Assembly: GCA_029975525.1 (NCBI GenBank)
Contig: JARKOX010000227.1
Location: 1-35,003, forward strand
Length of the DNA stretch: 35,003 bases
Direction of reading: 5' to 3'
From: Prolixibacteraceae bacterium
GTDB lineage: Bacteria > Bacteroidota > Bacteroidia > Bacteroidales > Prolixibacteraceae
Part shown: piece by piece, positions 1-8,328 of the stretch
Position numbering within the stretch: position 1 is the first letter of the stretch
Layout of the letters: the number at the start of each line of letters is the position of its first letter
Program-made: the position numbers and the translations under genes
The notes under the pieces: generated by a model
Database searches by the model: none
What the model saw: the letters and a program-made list of their open reading frames with translations, nothing else
Told to the model about the DNA's origin: nothing

Positions 1-23
1 GTTTTTAAAGTAGCCCCAACACA

Positions 24-54
24 TTGACTTTTGCCGCTCTTTTGAGTAACTTTA
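24..54 (+). promoter_or_regulatory. Possible weak promoter for the 257-aa gene
   Basis: A TTG at 24-26 is followed after 20 bases by TAACTTTA at 47-54. This resembles the Bacteroidetes pattern TTTG-N19-21-TAnnTTTG but lacks the final G. It lies 28 bases before the ATG at 83. The match is imperfect and may be chance in AT-rich DNA. Confidence 0.25.
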
Positions 55-82
55 ATAGAGCAACCGAAAAAAAACTGCAGTC

Positions 83-856
83 ATGAAAAAGTACTTCTAC
101 CTGGTAGCGACCCCCGAATCTTTGCTGGTTTCACATCTTGCACCGTTTGATTTTGGCAACTACCTGGCTGTGGGGACCAAAAAACAGACCCGCGGGCAGG
201 CGGTTTTTTTTGAAATTGATCCGGCAGCAACCGACAACCTGCCCTGGAGTTATATTGAAAAAAAACTGGTGCCTTATGAAAATGGCGAACCCAAACGGTC
301 GGTTTATCTCTCCATCTACCGTGTGCTGGAAAATATTCCGCTTGTGGCGCTGAAGAATCTCTACCTGGTGACCGACGACGGACGGGTGTTGGAAATTAAA
401 GCAGCCCCCTACGCCGACCTCCACAGTCCGGATATCCGGCTCTATCAGCAGTTTATTCCCTGCACCACCCGGGTTGCCAGCAAATTGCGGCCGCCAGAAT
501 TTATCCGGTTTCTCACCGACACCGCCCACCCGGTTTCGGCGCCCAAAGTGTTCTTTGTTGAATTACAGCTCAATGAACTGGCCACCAACCCGTATGCTCC
601 GCTGAACAACCTGCCCTACCCCAATCCGGATCATCTTCGCGACTGCCTGATCAAATTGCAGCAATCTCCCGACCGGGCAACCAAAACTGTCCTGCGCCAA
701 ATGAAGGGCGATATCTCGTACCGGACAGTGAAAGATGGGTTTTTTGTAGGCGAAGACGACGATTACAAATTCTTCCCCTTCCCGACCATCGAGCAGTTGG
801 AAGAGGAGTATTTCACCTGGTGGCGTTCGGCGCTGGTCCAGCATTTCTGGCCATAA
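83..856 (+). CDS. Hypothetical protein, 257 aa, unrecognised
   Basis: I do not recognise this protein. It starts at an ATG with an A-rich leader and no clear Shine-Dalgarno sequence. There is no signal peptide or membrane segment, so a cytoplasmic location is likely. The N-terminal half looks like mixed beta/alpha sequence. The C-terminal part (about 195-257) is helical and charged, with an acidic patch EDDDYKFFPFP near 226-236 and an aromatic-rich end (YFTWWRSALVQHFWP). It is a single-gene plus-strand unit that converges on the GH140-like gene, with a shared hairpin between them. Codon use is like its neighbours, so it is probably a lineage-specific conserved hypothetical. No catalytic motif could be identified. 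Confidence 0.75.
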   Translation: MKKYFYLVATPESLLVSHLAPFDFGNYLAVGTKKQTRGQAVFFEIDPAATDNLPWSYIEKKLVPYENGEPKRSVYLSIYRVLENIPLVALKNLYLVTDDGRVLEIKAAPYADLHSPDIRLYQQFIPCTTRVASKLRPPEFIRFLTDTAHPVSAPKVFFVELQLNELATNPYAPLNNLPYPNPDHLRDCLIKLQQSPDRATKTVLRQMKGDISYRTVKDGFFVGEDDDYKFFPFPTIEQLEEEYFTWWRSALVQHFWP

Positions 857-860
857 AAAG

Positions 861-888
861 CCTGTTCCGGCTGACCGGACAGGATTTT
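861..888 (+). terminator. Hairpin terminator between convergent genes
   Basis: CCTGTTCCGG (861-870) pairs with CCGGACAGG (875-883) around the loop CTGA, with one bulged T, and TTTT follows at 885-888. It begins four bases after the stop codon of the 83-856 gene. The upstream AAAA means it could also stop minus-strand transcription from the converging gene. Confidence 0.6.
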
Positions 889-929
889 CTCTCCCGGAGA
901 ATTTCCAGGAGAACAACTCAGAAAACCTC

Positions 930-2342
930 TTATTTTGAAGAAGAGAAACGGCCTGGCGCCGGAAAATCGTTTTTGGCATTATCGAGAACCAGCACCCAGT
1001 CATTTCCCCGGCCTTGCGAAGGCGGGGTAAACGTTTTCACATCTTTGGCCTGAAAGGTGCCAATCTCCTGTGCTTCGCCGTTACGCGGGTTGTACCACCA
1101 GGCTTTGGCACGCAGCCAGCCGCAGCGCAGCATATTCACCTCGGCGCTCCATCCCGTGGGAATATAGATGAAGATGTAATTTTTCCCGCGGGTAGCCACC
1201 AGGTAATCGGTTTCCGGAACATACCGGTTCGAGAGGATGGCCTGGTAGGGAACCCGTTCGGTAAACGGGCGCGATTCGATCAGTTTCCGGGCATGGATCA
1301 GGTCCCAGGCGCCGGGCAAATCGAGATCTTTTTCCCAGGAGTTGCGGGCCAGTCCTACCGGCTCCCGCCCGGGCGCCAGCATTTGCCAAACGGCATGACA
1401 GCCGTAAGTGTGCCCGAAACTGCCGGAGAAGAGGTTCCAGTAAAGGGCCTGCCGCACATCGGCATCGTCAAACCAGCCCAGCGTTTCGGGCTTCCATCCC
1501 ACCGGATGATCTTCATAACGGGGCTCGCCGTCCAGCACCGGACGTTCGGGAATCCGCTCGTAATCGGGAACCAGCAACCGCTTGTAAATGGCATATGAAC
1601 GCTGTCCGTGACCGGTTTGGACCATATTAAAGTCGAGCCAGCCGGCATGGTGAAACCACTCCGATGAACTGTGTTCGCCCGCTGGATGAAACGTCATCAG
1701 GTGGTTGGGATCGGCCGATTTGATTCCCCGGGCCAGCGCATCCCACACCGCAAAATTGTTTCCGCCGCCCAACCGGTCGCCGCCATTGATCCAGATGATA
1801 TTGGGAAATTTTTTATAGCGTTCGCCAATGAAACGGCCATATTCAAAAGCATTTTTTTCGTTGAAAATCACCGGTCCGACTCCCCACTGTTTATCCACCT
1901 TGTCGCCCCAGGTGGGCAGCATTCCGATGAACATTCCCTTTTCGAGGGCTTTGCCAACCACCCAGTCTACATGGGCAAAATATTTTTCATTGGGACGCAG
2001 CGGGTCATTGTTGATCAGCGGCCGCTCTCCTTCGGCATTGGGTTTGTTTAAGCCGTCCAGCTCGGCAAGCACCACTGCCTGAATCACTGTAAACCCTTTC
2101 TCCCGCCGGTTTTCGAGATATTTTTCGGTTTCGGCCCGGGTGAGACAATGAAAAAGTTCCCAGGCGGTGTCGCCTAAATAAAAAAACGGGGTGCCATCTT
2201 CAAACACCAGGAAACGTTTGTTGGGATGAACCACCAGCCGGCCCCGTGAAAAATCGACCGGTTTTCCTTCCCATTTAACTTCCTGGGCACAGGCCAGAAA
2301 TGTCCACAAAAGAGATAAGATGAACAGATTACTCCTTTTCAT
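930..2342 (-). CDS. Secreted GH140-like glycoside hydrolase (DUF4038 family)
   Basis: This is probably a periplasmic or surface glycosidase of the DUF4038 plus C-terminal collagen-binding-like family, which includes GH140 apiosidases of rhamnogalacturonan-II breakdown. Residues 1-20 form a signal peptide. Cys18 could be a lipid anchor, but the lipobox (FLAC) is poor. The TIM-barrel part runs to about residue 375: FFYLGDTAWELFH (53-65), WINGGDR with Asp189, and LDGEPRYE with Glu273. Asp189 and Glu273 sit where the catalytic acid/base and nucleophile are expected. A beta-rich domain of about 90 residues follows. It lies 48 bases downstream of the 419-aa secreted protein gene and may be cotranscribed. 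There is no SusC/SusD pair nearby, so it is not in a typical polysaccharide utilisation locus. The family is clear; the substrate is not. Confidence 0.85.
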   Translation of the reverse strand: MKRSNLFILSLLWTFLACAQEVKWEGKPVDFSRGRLVVHPNKRFLVFEDGTPFFYLGDTAWELFHCLTRAETEKYLENRREKGFTVIQAVVLAELDGLNKPNAEGERPLINNDPLRPNEKYFAHVDWVVGKALEKGMFIGMLPTWGDKVDKQWGVGPVIFNEKNAFEYGRFIGERYKKFPNIIWINGGDRLGGGNNFAVWDALARGIKSADPNHLMTFHPAGEHSSSEWFHHAGWLDFNMVQTGHGQRSYAIYKRLLVPDYERIPERPVLDGEPRYEDHPVGWKPETLGWFDDADVRQALYWNLFSGSFGHTYGCHAVWQMLAPGREPVGLARNSWEKDLDLPGAWDLIHARKLIESRPFTERVPYQAILSNRYVPETDYLVATRGKNYIFIYIPTGWSAEVNMLRCGWLRAKAWWYNPRNGEAQEIGTFQAKDVKTFTPPSQGRGNDWVLVLDNAKNDFPAPGRFSSSK

Positions 2343-2390
2343 AAGTGCCAGCTTTAAAAAATTCCTCCGAAAAGTTAACGTTCAGATATT

Positions 2391-3650
2391 TCAGGTTTTC
2401 CGCTTCTTCTTTTTGGCGGCCGGAAAAAGCACATTGTTGAGGATCAGCCGGTAGCCGGGCGAATTGGGATGCAGGCTCAGGTCGGTGGCCGGGTCGCCAA
2501 CCAGGTGCCGGTAATCTTCCGGATCGTGCCCTCCGTAAAAGGTCCAGAATCCTTTGCCGTTTTCGCCGTGAATATAACGCACTTCGTTGGCGGCTTTATT
2601 TTCGCCCATCACCAGTACGTTGGGTTTCACCAGCTCTTTGTTGAAAGCGGTGGTTTGTCCCATAAATCCTTTAATGAGGGTGGTGTGGTTTTGACACAAC
2701 ATGGTGGGAACAGGATCCCATTTGGCCGAAAATTCAAAGAGTGTGAAAAAATCGTTTTCCCGCGCCACTTTGCGGGTGTCGGTGACATCGATATTTGAAA
2801 ATTCATACTCATAGGGATTCATCACCAGTTCGAAGTTGCGGAAAGCAAAGGTGCGTGAAAAATCGAGTTTTTCGTTGGCCTGTTTGTCGGCCGGATCTCC
2901 GTCAAACATCGATTCGCAAATATCAACTCCCTCGGCAGCCATGGCAATATCGTAAGTATCGGTGGCGGCGCACATGGCAAACAGGAAACCTCCGTTAACC
3001 ACGTATCGCTGAATTTCGCGAGCCACCATCCGTTTCATTTCCGAAACTTTCAGGAAACCAAGTTTTTGCGCCAGCTCCTTGTTGATTTTGGTCTCTTCCT
3101 GATACCAGGGCATGTGCTGATAGGTGCGCCAGAATTTCCCGAACTGGCCCGTAAAATCCTCGTGATGCAGATGGAGCCAGTCGTACTCCGAGAGTTTCCC
3201 ATTCAAAATCTCCTCATCATAAATCACGTCGAATTTGATTTCGGCATAGGTAAGCACCAGGGTTACCGCATCGTCCCAGGGCTGTTTGTTGGGTGGGGAG
3301 TAAACGGCAATTTTGGGCGCCTTAAACATACTCACGGCATCCTGATTTACCGACGGCGAGGCAATTTCACTGAGGATAGCCGCAGCCCGGCTGTCGGTCA
3401 GCACTTCGAACGACACCCCCCGGACCACACACTCATTCTGCACGTCGGGAGAGTGCTGCATCAAAAAACTACCGCCCCGGTAGTTGAGCAGCCACTTCAC
3501 CTCCAGCTCCTTTTCGAGCACCCAGTAGGCAATCCCGTAAGATTTGAGGTGGTTTTTCTGTGTTTCGTCCATGGGAATCAACAGCCATGCGGCTTGCAGA
3601 GCCCCCGCGATAAAAGTCAAAAACAGAAAAAAAGAAATTTTCTTCAGCAT
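2391..3650 (-). CDS. Secreted protein of unknown function, often mislabelled asparagine synthetase B
   Basis: The protein has 419 aa with a clean signal peptide (about 1-20, MLKKISFFLFLTFIAGALQA), so it is exported. From memory, close relatives in Bacteroidetes carry the label asparagine synthetase B. The sequence does not support that: there is no mature N-terminal Cys of a class II glutaminase and no SGGxDS ATP-pyrophosphatase loop. Recognisable conserved blocks are PMDETQKNHLKSYGIAYWVL (26-45), WLLNYRGGSF (54-63), IAVYSPPN (114-121) and a C-terminal FYGGHDPEDYRHLVGDP. The last block, with the central GGFLFAMCAATDTYDIA stretch, recalls glutamine-amidotransferase-like (flavodoxin-type) folds. 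The C-terminus is lysine-rich (AAKKKKRKT). The gene follows dnaB by 58 bases and precedes the GH140-like gene. Confidence 0.8.
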   Translation of the reverse strand: MLKKISFFLFLTFIAGALQAAWLLIPMDETQKNHLKSYGIAYWVLEKELEVKWLLNYRGGSFLMQHSPDVQNECVVRGVSFEVLTDSRAAAILSEIASPSVNQDAVSMFKAPKIAVYSPPNKQPWDDAVTLVLTYAEIKFDVIYDEEILNGKLSEYDWLHLHHEDFTGQFGKFWRTYQHMPWYQEETKINKELAQKLGFLKVSEMKRMVAREIQRYVVNGGFLFAMCAATDTYDIAMAAEGVDICESMFDGDPADKQANEKLDFSRTFAFRNFELVMNPYEYEFSNIDVTDTRKVARENDFFTLFEFSAKWDPVPTMLCQNHTTLIKGFMGQTTAFNKELVKPNVLVMGENKAANEVRYIHGENGKGFWTFYGGHDPEDYRHLVGDPATDLSLHPNSPGYRLILNNVLFPAAKKKKRKT

Positions 3651-3708
3651 CTTGCTTAATATTTTTTACAACCATAGACAAACCGGAGCGCCTTTGGGTT
3701 CATCACCG

Positions 3709-5220
3709 TCAGAAGGGGGTATCGCGTCCGCTGTCGAACCGGTCGTTGCGCGGGAAGCCGGCATCGGCAAACTCGGCATCCTCATTCATTTTGGAGGAGA
3801 AGGTCTGCTCGGTCACGCCCAGATGGTCAAGATGGGTCTCCATGTCGGAGAATTTGGCCAGCTCTTTCCGGAAGGCCAGGTTCACATCGCCGGTTGCGCC
3901 GTTACGGTGTTTGGCAATAATAATTTCGGCCACCCCCCGCAGCGAGTTTCCGCTGTCATCTTCGGTGATGCCGTAATATTCGGGACGGTGAATAAAAAGT
4001 ACAATGTCGGCGTCCTGTTCGATCGCTCCCGATTCACGCAGGTCCGACAGCTGGGGCCGCTTTCCTTCGCGCGACTCTACCGACCGGTTCAACTGCGAAA
4101 GGGCAATAACCGGAATGTCGAGCTCTTTGCCAATGGCTTTCAGCGAACGGGAAATGGTACTCACCTCCTGTTCGCGGCTGCCCCGTGTGTCAACGCCGGC
4201 AGTCATCAGCTGCAGGTAGTCCACAATGACTGCCTGGATGTTGTGCTGCATCTTCAGCCTGCGGCATTTGGCGCGAAACTCAAAAATGGAGAGTGCCGGG
4301 GTATCGTCGATAAACATGGGCGATTTGTCCAGCCGTCCGATTTTACGGTGCAGATGTTCCCACTCCCAGTCTTCCAGTTTTCCGTTTTTGATTTTCTGTG
4401 CGCCCAATTCGGTTTCGGAGGCAATCAAGCGGTTTACCAGCTGCAGGCTCGACATTTCGAGCGAGAAGATGGCGACCGGACGCTCGTGTTCCACGGCCAT
4501 GTTGCGGGCCATCGAGAGTACGAAGGCGGTTTTCCCCATCGACGGACGGGCGGCGATGATGATCAGGTCGGTTTTTTGCCAGCCCGAGGTGATACGGTCG
4601 AGCGCAGTAAATCCGGAAGGGACGCCATTCAGGCCGTCTTCGCGGTGACGGGCCTCCTCGATCAGGTCGAGCGCCTCTTTCAGTACCGGACGGATGGGCA
4701 CGGTCTCTTTTTTAATGTTTCCTTCGGCAACTTTAAAAAGCTGCGACTCTGAAAAGTCGATCAGGTCGTCCACGTCGATGGTGTCGTCGTAAGCGCGCCC
4801 CTGAATTTCGGTGGCAACCCGGATCAGTTCGCGCTGGATAAATTTCTGGGCAATGATCCGCGCGTGAAATTCGATATGCGCCGCGGAGGCCACACGCCGG
4901 GTGAGCTGGGTGATGTAGGCCGGACCGCCCACCTCCTCGAGCTGGTTGCGGTCTTTCAACTCCTGGGTCACCATCAGCAAGTCGACGGGTTTTTCGTTCA
5001 TCGACAGATTTTTGATGGCCTCAAATATCTTCTGGTGTTCATCCTTGTAAAAACTGGCCGTATCGATCGTGTCGGCTACGGTCACATAAGCGTCGCGCTC
5101 CAGCATAAGGGCTCCCAAAACAGCCTCTTCCACCTCAACTGCCTGGGGGGGCAACTTGCCATACTGGGCATTAATCTGGTCAATGGTTTGTTTGGATACT
5201 GAGTTTTTCTTTTCAGCCAT
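3709..5220 (-). CDS. dnaB: Replicative DNA helicase DnaB
   Basis: This is the hexameric 5'-3' helicase that unwinds DNA at the replication fork. At 503 aa it has the usual length and no intein. The N-terminal primase-binding domain covers about 22-125, starting at PPQAVEVEEAVLGALML. The RecA-like domain runs from about 190: Walker A ARPSMGKTA (224-232), FSLEMS (252-257), Walker B IVDYLQLM (332-339), SQLNRSVE (375-382), LRESGAIEQDAD (394-405) and AKHRNG (436-441). The ATG at 5220 begins MAEKKNSVSKQ. The C-terminal 45 residues are variable and polar. The gene lies about 100 bases downstream of ddl with a probable terminator between, so it likely has its own promoter, although I found no good TAnnTTTG. 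Confidence 0.97.
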   Translation of the reverse strand: MAEKKNSVSKQTIDQINAQYGKLPPQAVEVEEAVLGALMLERDAYVTVADTIDTASFYKDEHQKIFEAIKNLSMNEKPVDLLMVTQELKDRNQLEEVGGPAYITQLTRRVASAAHIEFHARIIAQKFIQRELIRVATEIQGRAYDDTIDVDDLIDFSESQLFKVAEGNIKKETVPIRPVLKEALDLIEEARHREDGLNGVPSGFTALDRITSGWQKTDLIIIAARPSMGKTAFVLSMARNMAVEHERPVAIFSLEMSSLQLVNRLIASETELGAQKIKNGKLEDWEWEHLHRKIGRLDKSPMFIDDTPALSIFEFRAKCRRLKMQHNIQAVIVDYLQLMTAGVDTRGSREQEVSTISRSLKAIGKELDIPVIALSQLNRSVESREGKRPQLSDLRESGAIEQDADIVLFIHRPEYYGITEDDSGNSLRGVAEIIIAKHRNGATGDVNLAFRKELAKFSDMETHLDHLGVTEQTFSSKMNEDAEFADAGFPRNDRFDSGRDTPF

Positions 5221-5311
5221 TTCGAACTGATTATAAAAAAATGAAAATTTTACAGATACAGGTTAAGATTGATTTCCCGAGAACAGGAGATCTAAATGTA
5301 GGCAAAAATGC

Positions 5312-5331
5312 CCTGAAAAAGGAATTTCAGG
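5312..5331 (-). terminator. Probable terminator of the PASTA-rluD-ddl operon
   Basis: CCTGAAA (5312-5318) and TTTCAGG (5325-5331) form a 7-bp perfect stem overlapping the ddl stop codon. On the minus strand it is followed by GCATTTTTGCC, a partial T run. The stem is modest, so this is a moderate call. Confidence 0.5.
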
Positions 5332-6325
5332 CCGGCAGGTTATGAATCTTTTTTAACCCTTCATCAACAATCGCTGTTATTATCTCGCGCAAATTTTTCC
5401 CCATCGCCCTGATTTGTTGCGGGATAAAACTGGTGGCGGTCATTCCCGGGGTGGTGTTCACCTCGAGGAACCAAAATTCATCTCCGCGCAGGATGTAATC
5501 GATCCGGACAATTCCGGAGCAGCCGCACCAGTCGTAAATTTTAGCGCTGAGCTGCTGGCATTCGCGAAACAGGTTTTCGGGCAGACGTGCCGGTGTGATC
5601 TCGTCGGTAGCGCCGGGCGTATATTTGGCTTCGAAGTCGAAAAATTCATTTTTGGGAAGCACCTCGGTCACGGGAAAAACGATCATTTCGCCCTGAATAC
5701 GGACCAATCCGCAGGTAAATTCGGTTCCCTCCACAAACTCTTCAACCAGCGCTTCGGAGCTCTCTTCCCACGCCAGACGAATGGCTTTTTCCAGGTCAGA
5801 CGCCTGTTTTACCTTGGTTACGCCAAAACTGGAACCGCCGGCATTGGGCTTCACAAAAAGCGGCAGCCCCAGCTGCCCCACCAGTGCTTCGGCATCAATA
5901 GCCGCCCCTTTGTCGATCTTCGCCGAACGGGCCATCCGCACGCCGAAGTTGCGCAGGTAGTTGCTGCAAAACCACTTGTTGAAGGTGAGCGACGAAGCGT
6001 GTACGTTGCAGGTCGAATACGGAATGCCGAGCAGGTCGAAATATCCCTGCAAAATGCCGTCTTCGCCGGGAGTGCCGTGAATCGTAATGTAAGCAAAAGC
6101 GGGGTTAACCTTGCGCCCGTTGGCTACAAAACTGAAATCCGATTTATCCACATCGGCAACAGGATGACCGTTTTGCAACACTTTCCACTCCTTCCCCCTC
6201 ATCTGGATAAGCCACGGGGTATATTTTTCCGGGTCGACAGCTTCGAAAACATTGGCGCCGCTTTTAACCGACACCACAAATTCGGACGAATCGCCGCCCG
6301 CAATCACAGCAACATCAGGCTTCAT
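5327..6325 (-). CDS. ddl: D-alanine--D-alanine ligase
   Basis: It joins two D-alanines with ATP for the peptidoglycan stem peptide, in the cytoplasm. The length of 332 aa is normal. Seen in the sequence: HGTPGEDG (83-90), FVKPNAGGSSFG (157-168, ATP-grasp phosphate loop), EFVEGTEFTCG (196-206), the omega-loop pair Lys234-Tyr235 in FEAKYTPGATDE, and the Mg-binding RIDYILRGDEFWFLEVNTTPG (274-294). The Lys-Tyr pair is typical of D-Ala-D-Ala rather than D-Ala-D-Lac ligases. It is third in the tight PASTA-rluD-ddl operon (21 bases after rluD). This gene order is familiar in Bacteroidetes and ties it to envelope growth. Confidence 0.96.
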   Translation of the reverse strand: MKPDVAVIAGGDSSEFVVSVKSGANVFEAVDPEKYTPWLIQMRGKEWKVLQNGHPVADVDKSDFSFVANGRKVNPAFAYITIHGTPGEDGILQGYFDLLGIPYSTCNVHASSLTFNKWFCSNYLRNFGVRMARSAKIDKGAAIDAEALVGQLGLPLFVKPNAGGSSFGVTKVKQASDLEKAIRLAWEESSEALVEEFVEGTEFTCGLVRIQGEMIVFPVTEVLPKNEFFDFEAKYTPGATDEITPARLPENLFRECQQLSAKIYDWCGCSGIVRIDYILRGDEFWFLEVNTTPGMTATSFIPQQIRAMGKNLREIITAIVDEGLKKIHNLPA

Positions 6326-6346
6326 AAATTTTCAGTTTATCGAAGT

Positions 6347-7393
6347 TTAAACATTTTCACGATTGGCAATATAATTCCGCCATTTTTCGATGGCCGCCTT
6401 CATATCTTCCGGAAGGGGTGAGTCGAAGAACATCGCTTTTCCGGTCCGGGGATGCAAAAACCCCAGTGTTTTGGCATGAAGCGCCTGGCGGGGCAAAATC
6501 TGGAAACAGTTCTGAACAAACTGCCGGTATTTGGTAAAGGTAGTTCCGCGCAAAATCTGGTCGCCGCCATAGGTTGAGTCGTTGAACAGCGGATGGCCGA
6601 TGTATTTCATGTGAACCCTGATCTGGTGGGTGCGACCGGTTTCCAGCTGGCATTCGACCAGGGAAACATATCCGAGCTCTTCCAAAACACGGTAGTGGGT
6701 AACCGCCGGTTTTCCATGCTCCCCGTCGGGGAAAACGGTGAAGATCTGGCGGTCTTTCAGGCTCCGGCCGATATTTCCTTCAACGGTCCCCGATTTGGGA
6801 TCGGGGGTTCCCCAAACCAGGGCCACATATTTCCGGTGGGTGGTTTTTTCGTAAAACTGCAACGACAGGTAGTTTTTAGCCTCTTCGGTTTTGGCCACCA
6901 CCAACAATCCCGAAGTATCCTTGTCGATACGGTGTACCAGGCCAGGGCGCGGATCGTCGGTATTGAACAGGGCCAACTGCCCAAAATGCCACAGCAGTGC
7001 ATTGACCAGCGTTCCGGAGTAGTTTCCGTGCCCGGGGTGCACCACCAGTCCGGGAGGTTTGTTGATAACGATCAAATCGTCGTCTTCGTGAACTATGTCA
7101 AGCGGAATGTTTTCAGGGATCAGTTTCAGTTCCCGTTTGGGAAAATCCATCATCACCACCACCACATCGCCGGGTTTCACCTTGTAATTGGCTTTCACGG
7201 GTGTGCCGTTCACCTGAATGTAACCGGCATCGGCGGCGGCCTGGATGCGGCTGCGCGAAGCATGGTCGAGGCGGTTGGCCAAAAATTTATCAACCCGCAG
7301 CAACGACTGTCCCGGGTCGGCTACCAACCGGTGGTGTTCATACAACCCACCATTCTCATCCTGTTCTTCCAATTCTTCCTGATAATCCTGCAT
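6347..7393 (-). CDS. rluD: 23S rRNA pseudouridine synthase, RluD type
   Basis: It isomerises uridines to pseudouridine in 23S rRNA (helix 69 for true RluD). An S4 RNA-binding domain lies at about 33-80 (LLRVDKFLANRLDHASRSRI). The catalytic domain has INKPPGLVVHPGHG (109-122) and GLVHRIDKDTSGLLVVAK (151-168) with catalytic Asp157. The C-terminal half has QLETGRTHQIRVHMKYIGHP. The length of 348 aa fits. The first 25 residues form an acidic, Glu/Asp-rich extension, so a later start is possible but no better ATG is evident. The ATG lies 9 bases after the PASTA stop codon, so the genes are cotranscribed. Exact target uridines are inferred from the family only. Confidence 0.93.
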   Translation of the reverse strand: MQDYQEELEEQDENGGLYEHHRLVADPGQSLLRVDKFLANRLDHASRSRIQAAADAGYIQVNGTPVKANYKVKPGDVVVVMMDFPKRELKLIPENIPLDIVHEDDDLIVINKPPGLVVHPGHGNYSGTLVNALLWHFGQLALFNTDDPRPGLVHRIDKDTSGLLVVAKTEEAKNYLSLQFYEKTTHRKYVALVWGTPDPKSGTVEGNIGRSLKDRQIFTVFPDGEHGKPAVTHYRVLEELGYVSLVECQLETGRTHQIRVHMKYIGHPLFNDSTYGGDQILRGTTFTKYRQFVQNCFQILPRQALHAKTLGFLHPRTGKAMFFDSPLPEDMKAAIEKWRNYIANRENV

Positions 7394-7402
7394 GAATCCG
7401 GG

Positions 7403-8227
7403 TTAAAACACAATTTCTGACTCCGATTCTGTTTCGGTATTTCCCTGAAGCTTCGCCTCGTCAACGGTAACCCACAAATCGACGGAAGTTCCCATGTCGG
7501 TTTCGGGAGTGGCAAGCGGATCGGGAGACTGCTGCCAGATACGGGCATTCAGCGAATCTTCTTTGGTAACGACCGACTCGTCAAAAACTACCGCTCCGAT
7601 ATTGAGCATCGCCTCGGAAACAACCACGCGGGCCTCCAAAACCGACAATCCTTTCAGCAGCGGCACCTGCACTTTTCCAACTCCTTCGCCGGAGCCAACC
7701 ACCAGGTCGATTTTGGTCCCCTTGTTAACTTTTTCCCCCTGAACAATCTCCAGACCGTCCAGCGTAGCTTTCAGCACCAGGTTGTGAAACTCCGACGGCT
7801 GGTAGGAGATGTTGCCCGCCTGCAATCCTGCATTTTCGAGCTGGACCAGCGCCTGTCTGAAAGAAATATCCGTCAGTTTCGGAAGGACAACCTGCTCGGG
7901 CAACCGGGAGTTGATGGTCAGAAAAATGGTCCGGTTCTTTTTCACCTTGTGGCCGACGCCGGGAAACTGCTTGACCACCCCACCAGCCTGAACTGCCTCC
8001 TGGTACGCCGAATCGACGATTTCAAACCGCAGCCGGCTCTTCTTCAAAACCGGTGCAAACTCCTCTTCCGTCATTCCGGTAAGATCGGGTACAGGGTTGG
8101 CTTCGCCGTGGCGGGTATATATTTTCAGGGAAAAGAGCGCCACCAGCACAATTGCCAGCGTAATGGCCACTGCCAGGGCAAGTTGCTTAAAAAAAACACG
8201 GCTGGTAAAAAAATCTTTCAGGCTCAT
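7403..8227 (-). CDS. Membrane-anchored PASTA-domain protein (three PASTA repeats)
   Basis: The protein has 274 aa from the ATG at 8227 (MSLKDFF...). A TTG 120 bases upstream stays in frame but encodes an unconserved-looking leader and lies upstream of the likely promoter. There is one membrane segment (about 13-35) and then an extracytoplasmic part with three PASTA domains at roughly 43-107, 112-180 and 186-255. Each begins with a V/LPxLxG-type motif and ends with a V-S/G turn. The last 15 residues are acidic. PASTA domains bind muropeptides or lipid II in Ser/Thr kinases and penicillin-binding proteins. Here no kinase or transpeptidase domain is attached. First gene of the operon with rluD and ddl, so a cell-wall role is likely but unproven. 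Confidence 0.9.
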   Translation of the reverse strand: MSLKDFFTSRVFFKQLALAVAITLAIVLVALFSLKIYTRHGEANPVPDLTGMTEEEFAPVLKKSRLRFEIVDSAYQEAVQAGGVVKQFPGVGHKVKKNRTIFLTINSRLPEQVVLPKLTDISFRQALVQLENAGLQAGNISYQPSEFHNLVLKATLDGLEIVQGEKVNKGTKIDLVVGSGEGVGKVQVPLLKGLSVLEARVVVSEAMLNIGAVVFDESVVTKEDSLNARIWQQSPDPLATPETDMGTSVDLWVTVDEAKLQGNTETESESEIVF

Positions 8228-8260
8228 GCGTCGGTAATTGCGAATCGTTTGTTCAGGGAA

Positions 8261-8268
8261 CAAAAATA
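8261..8268 (-). promoter_or_regulatory. Promoter -7 element for the PASTA-rluD-ddl operon
   Basis: On the minus strand this reads TATTTTTG, a perfect TAnnTTTG Bacteroidetes -7 box, 34 bases before the ATG at 8227. No convincing TTTG lies at the -33 distance (the region reads TTATGATTCACC). Confidence 0.55.
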
Positions 8269-8328
8269 GTTGAAATATCGGTGAATCATAATCCAATCCA
8301 CGGTTTACTTTCACCTTTTTGCAGGCAA

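Noticed and set aside
2391..3650. Asparagine synthetase B as product
   Set aside because: There is an export signal and no glutaminase Cys or ATP-pyrophosphatase loop.
3544..4752. Long plus-strand open frame (402 aa) opposite dnaB
   Set aside because: It runs antisense to a certain dnaB gene, has no family features and reflects codon bias of the real gene.
6144..6152. Perfect DnaA-box sequence TTATCCACA near dnaB and rpmH
   Set aside because: It is a single copy inside ddl coding sequence with no cluster, no AT-rich unwinding region and no dnaA or dnaN gene nearby, so no origin is supported.
5414..6421. Plus-strand open frame (335 aa) opposite ddl
   Set aside because: The minus strand encodes a complete ddl with all motifs; the antisense protein has no recognisable features.
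7140..7175. Poly-histidine-like stretch (repeated CAC/CAT) on the plus strand
   Set aside because: It is the antisense of the rluD codons for VVVVMMDF and not part of a coding frame in use.
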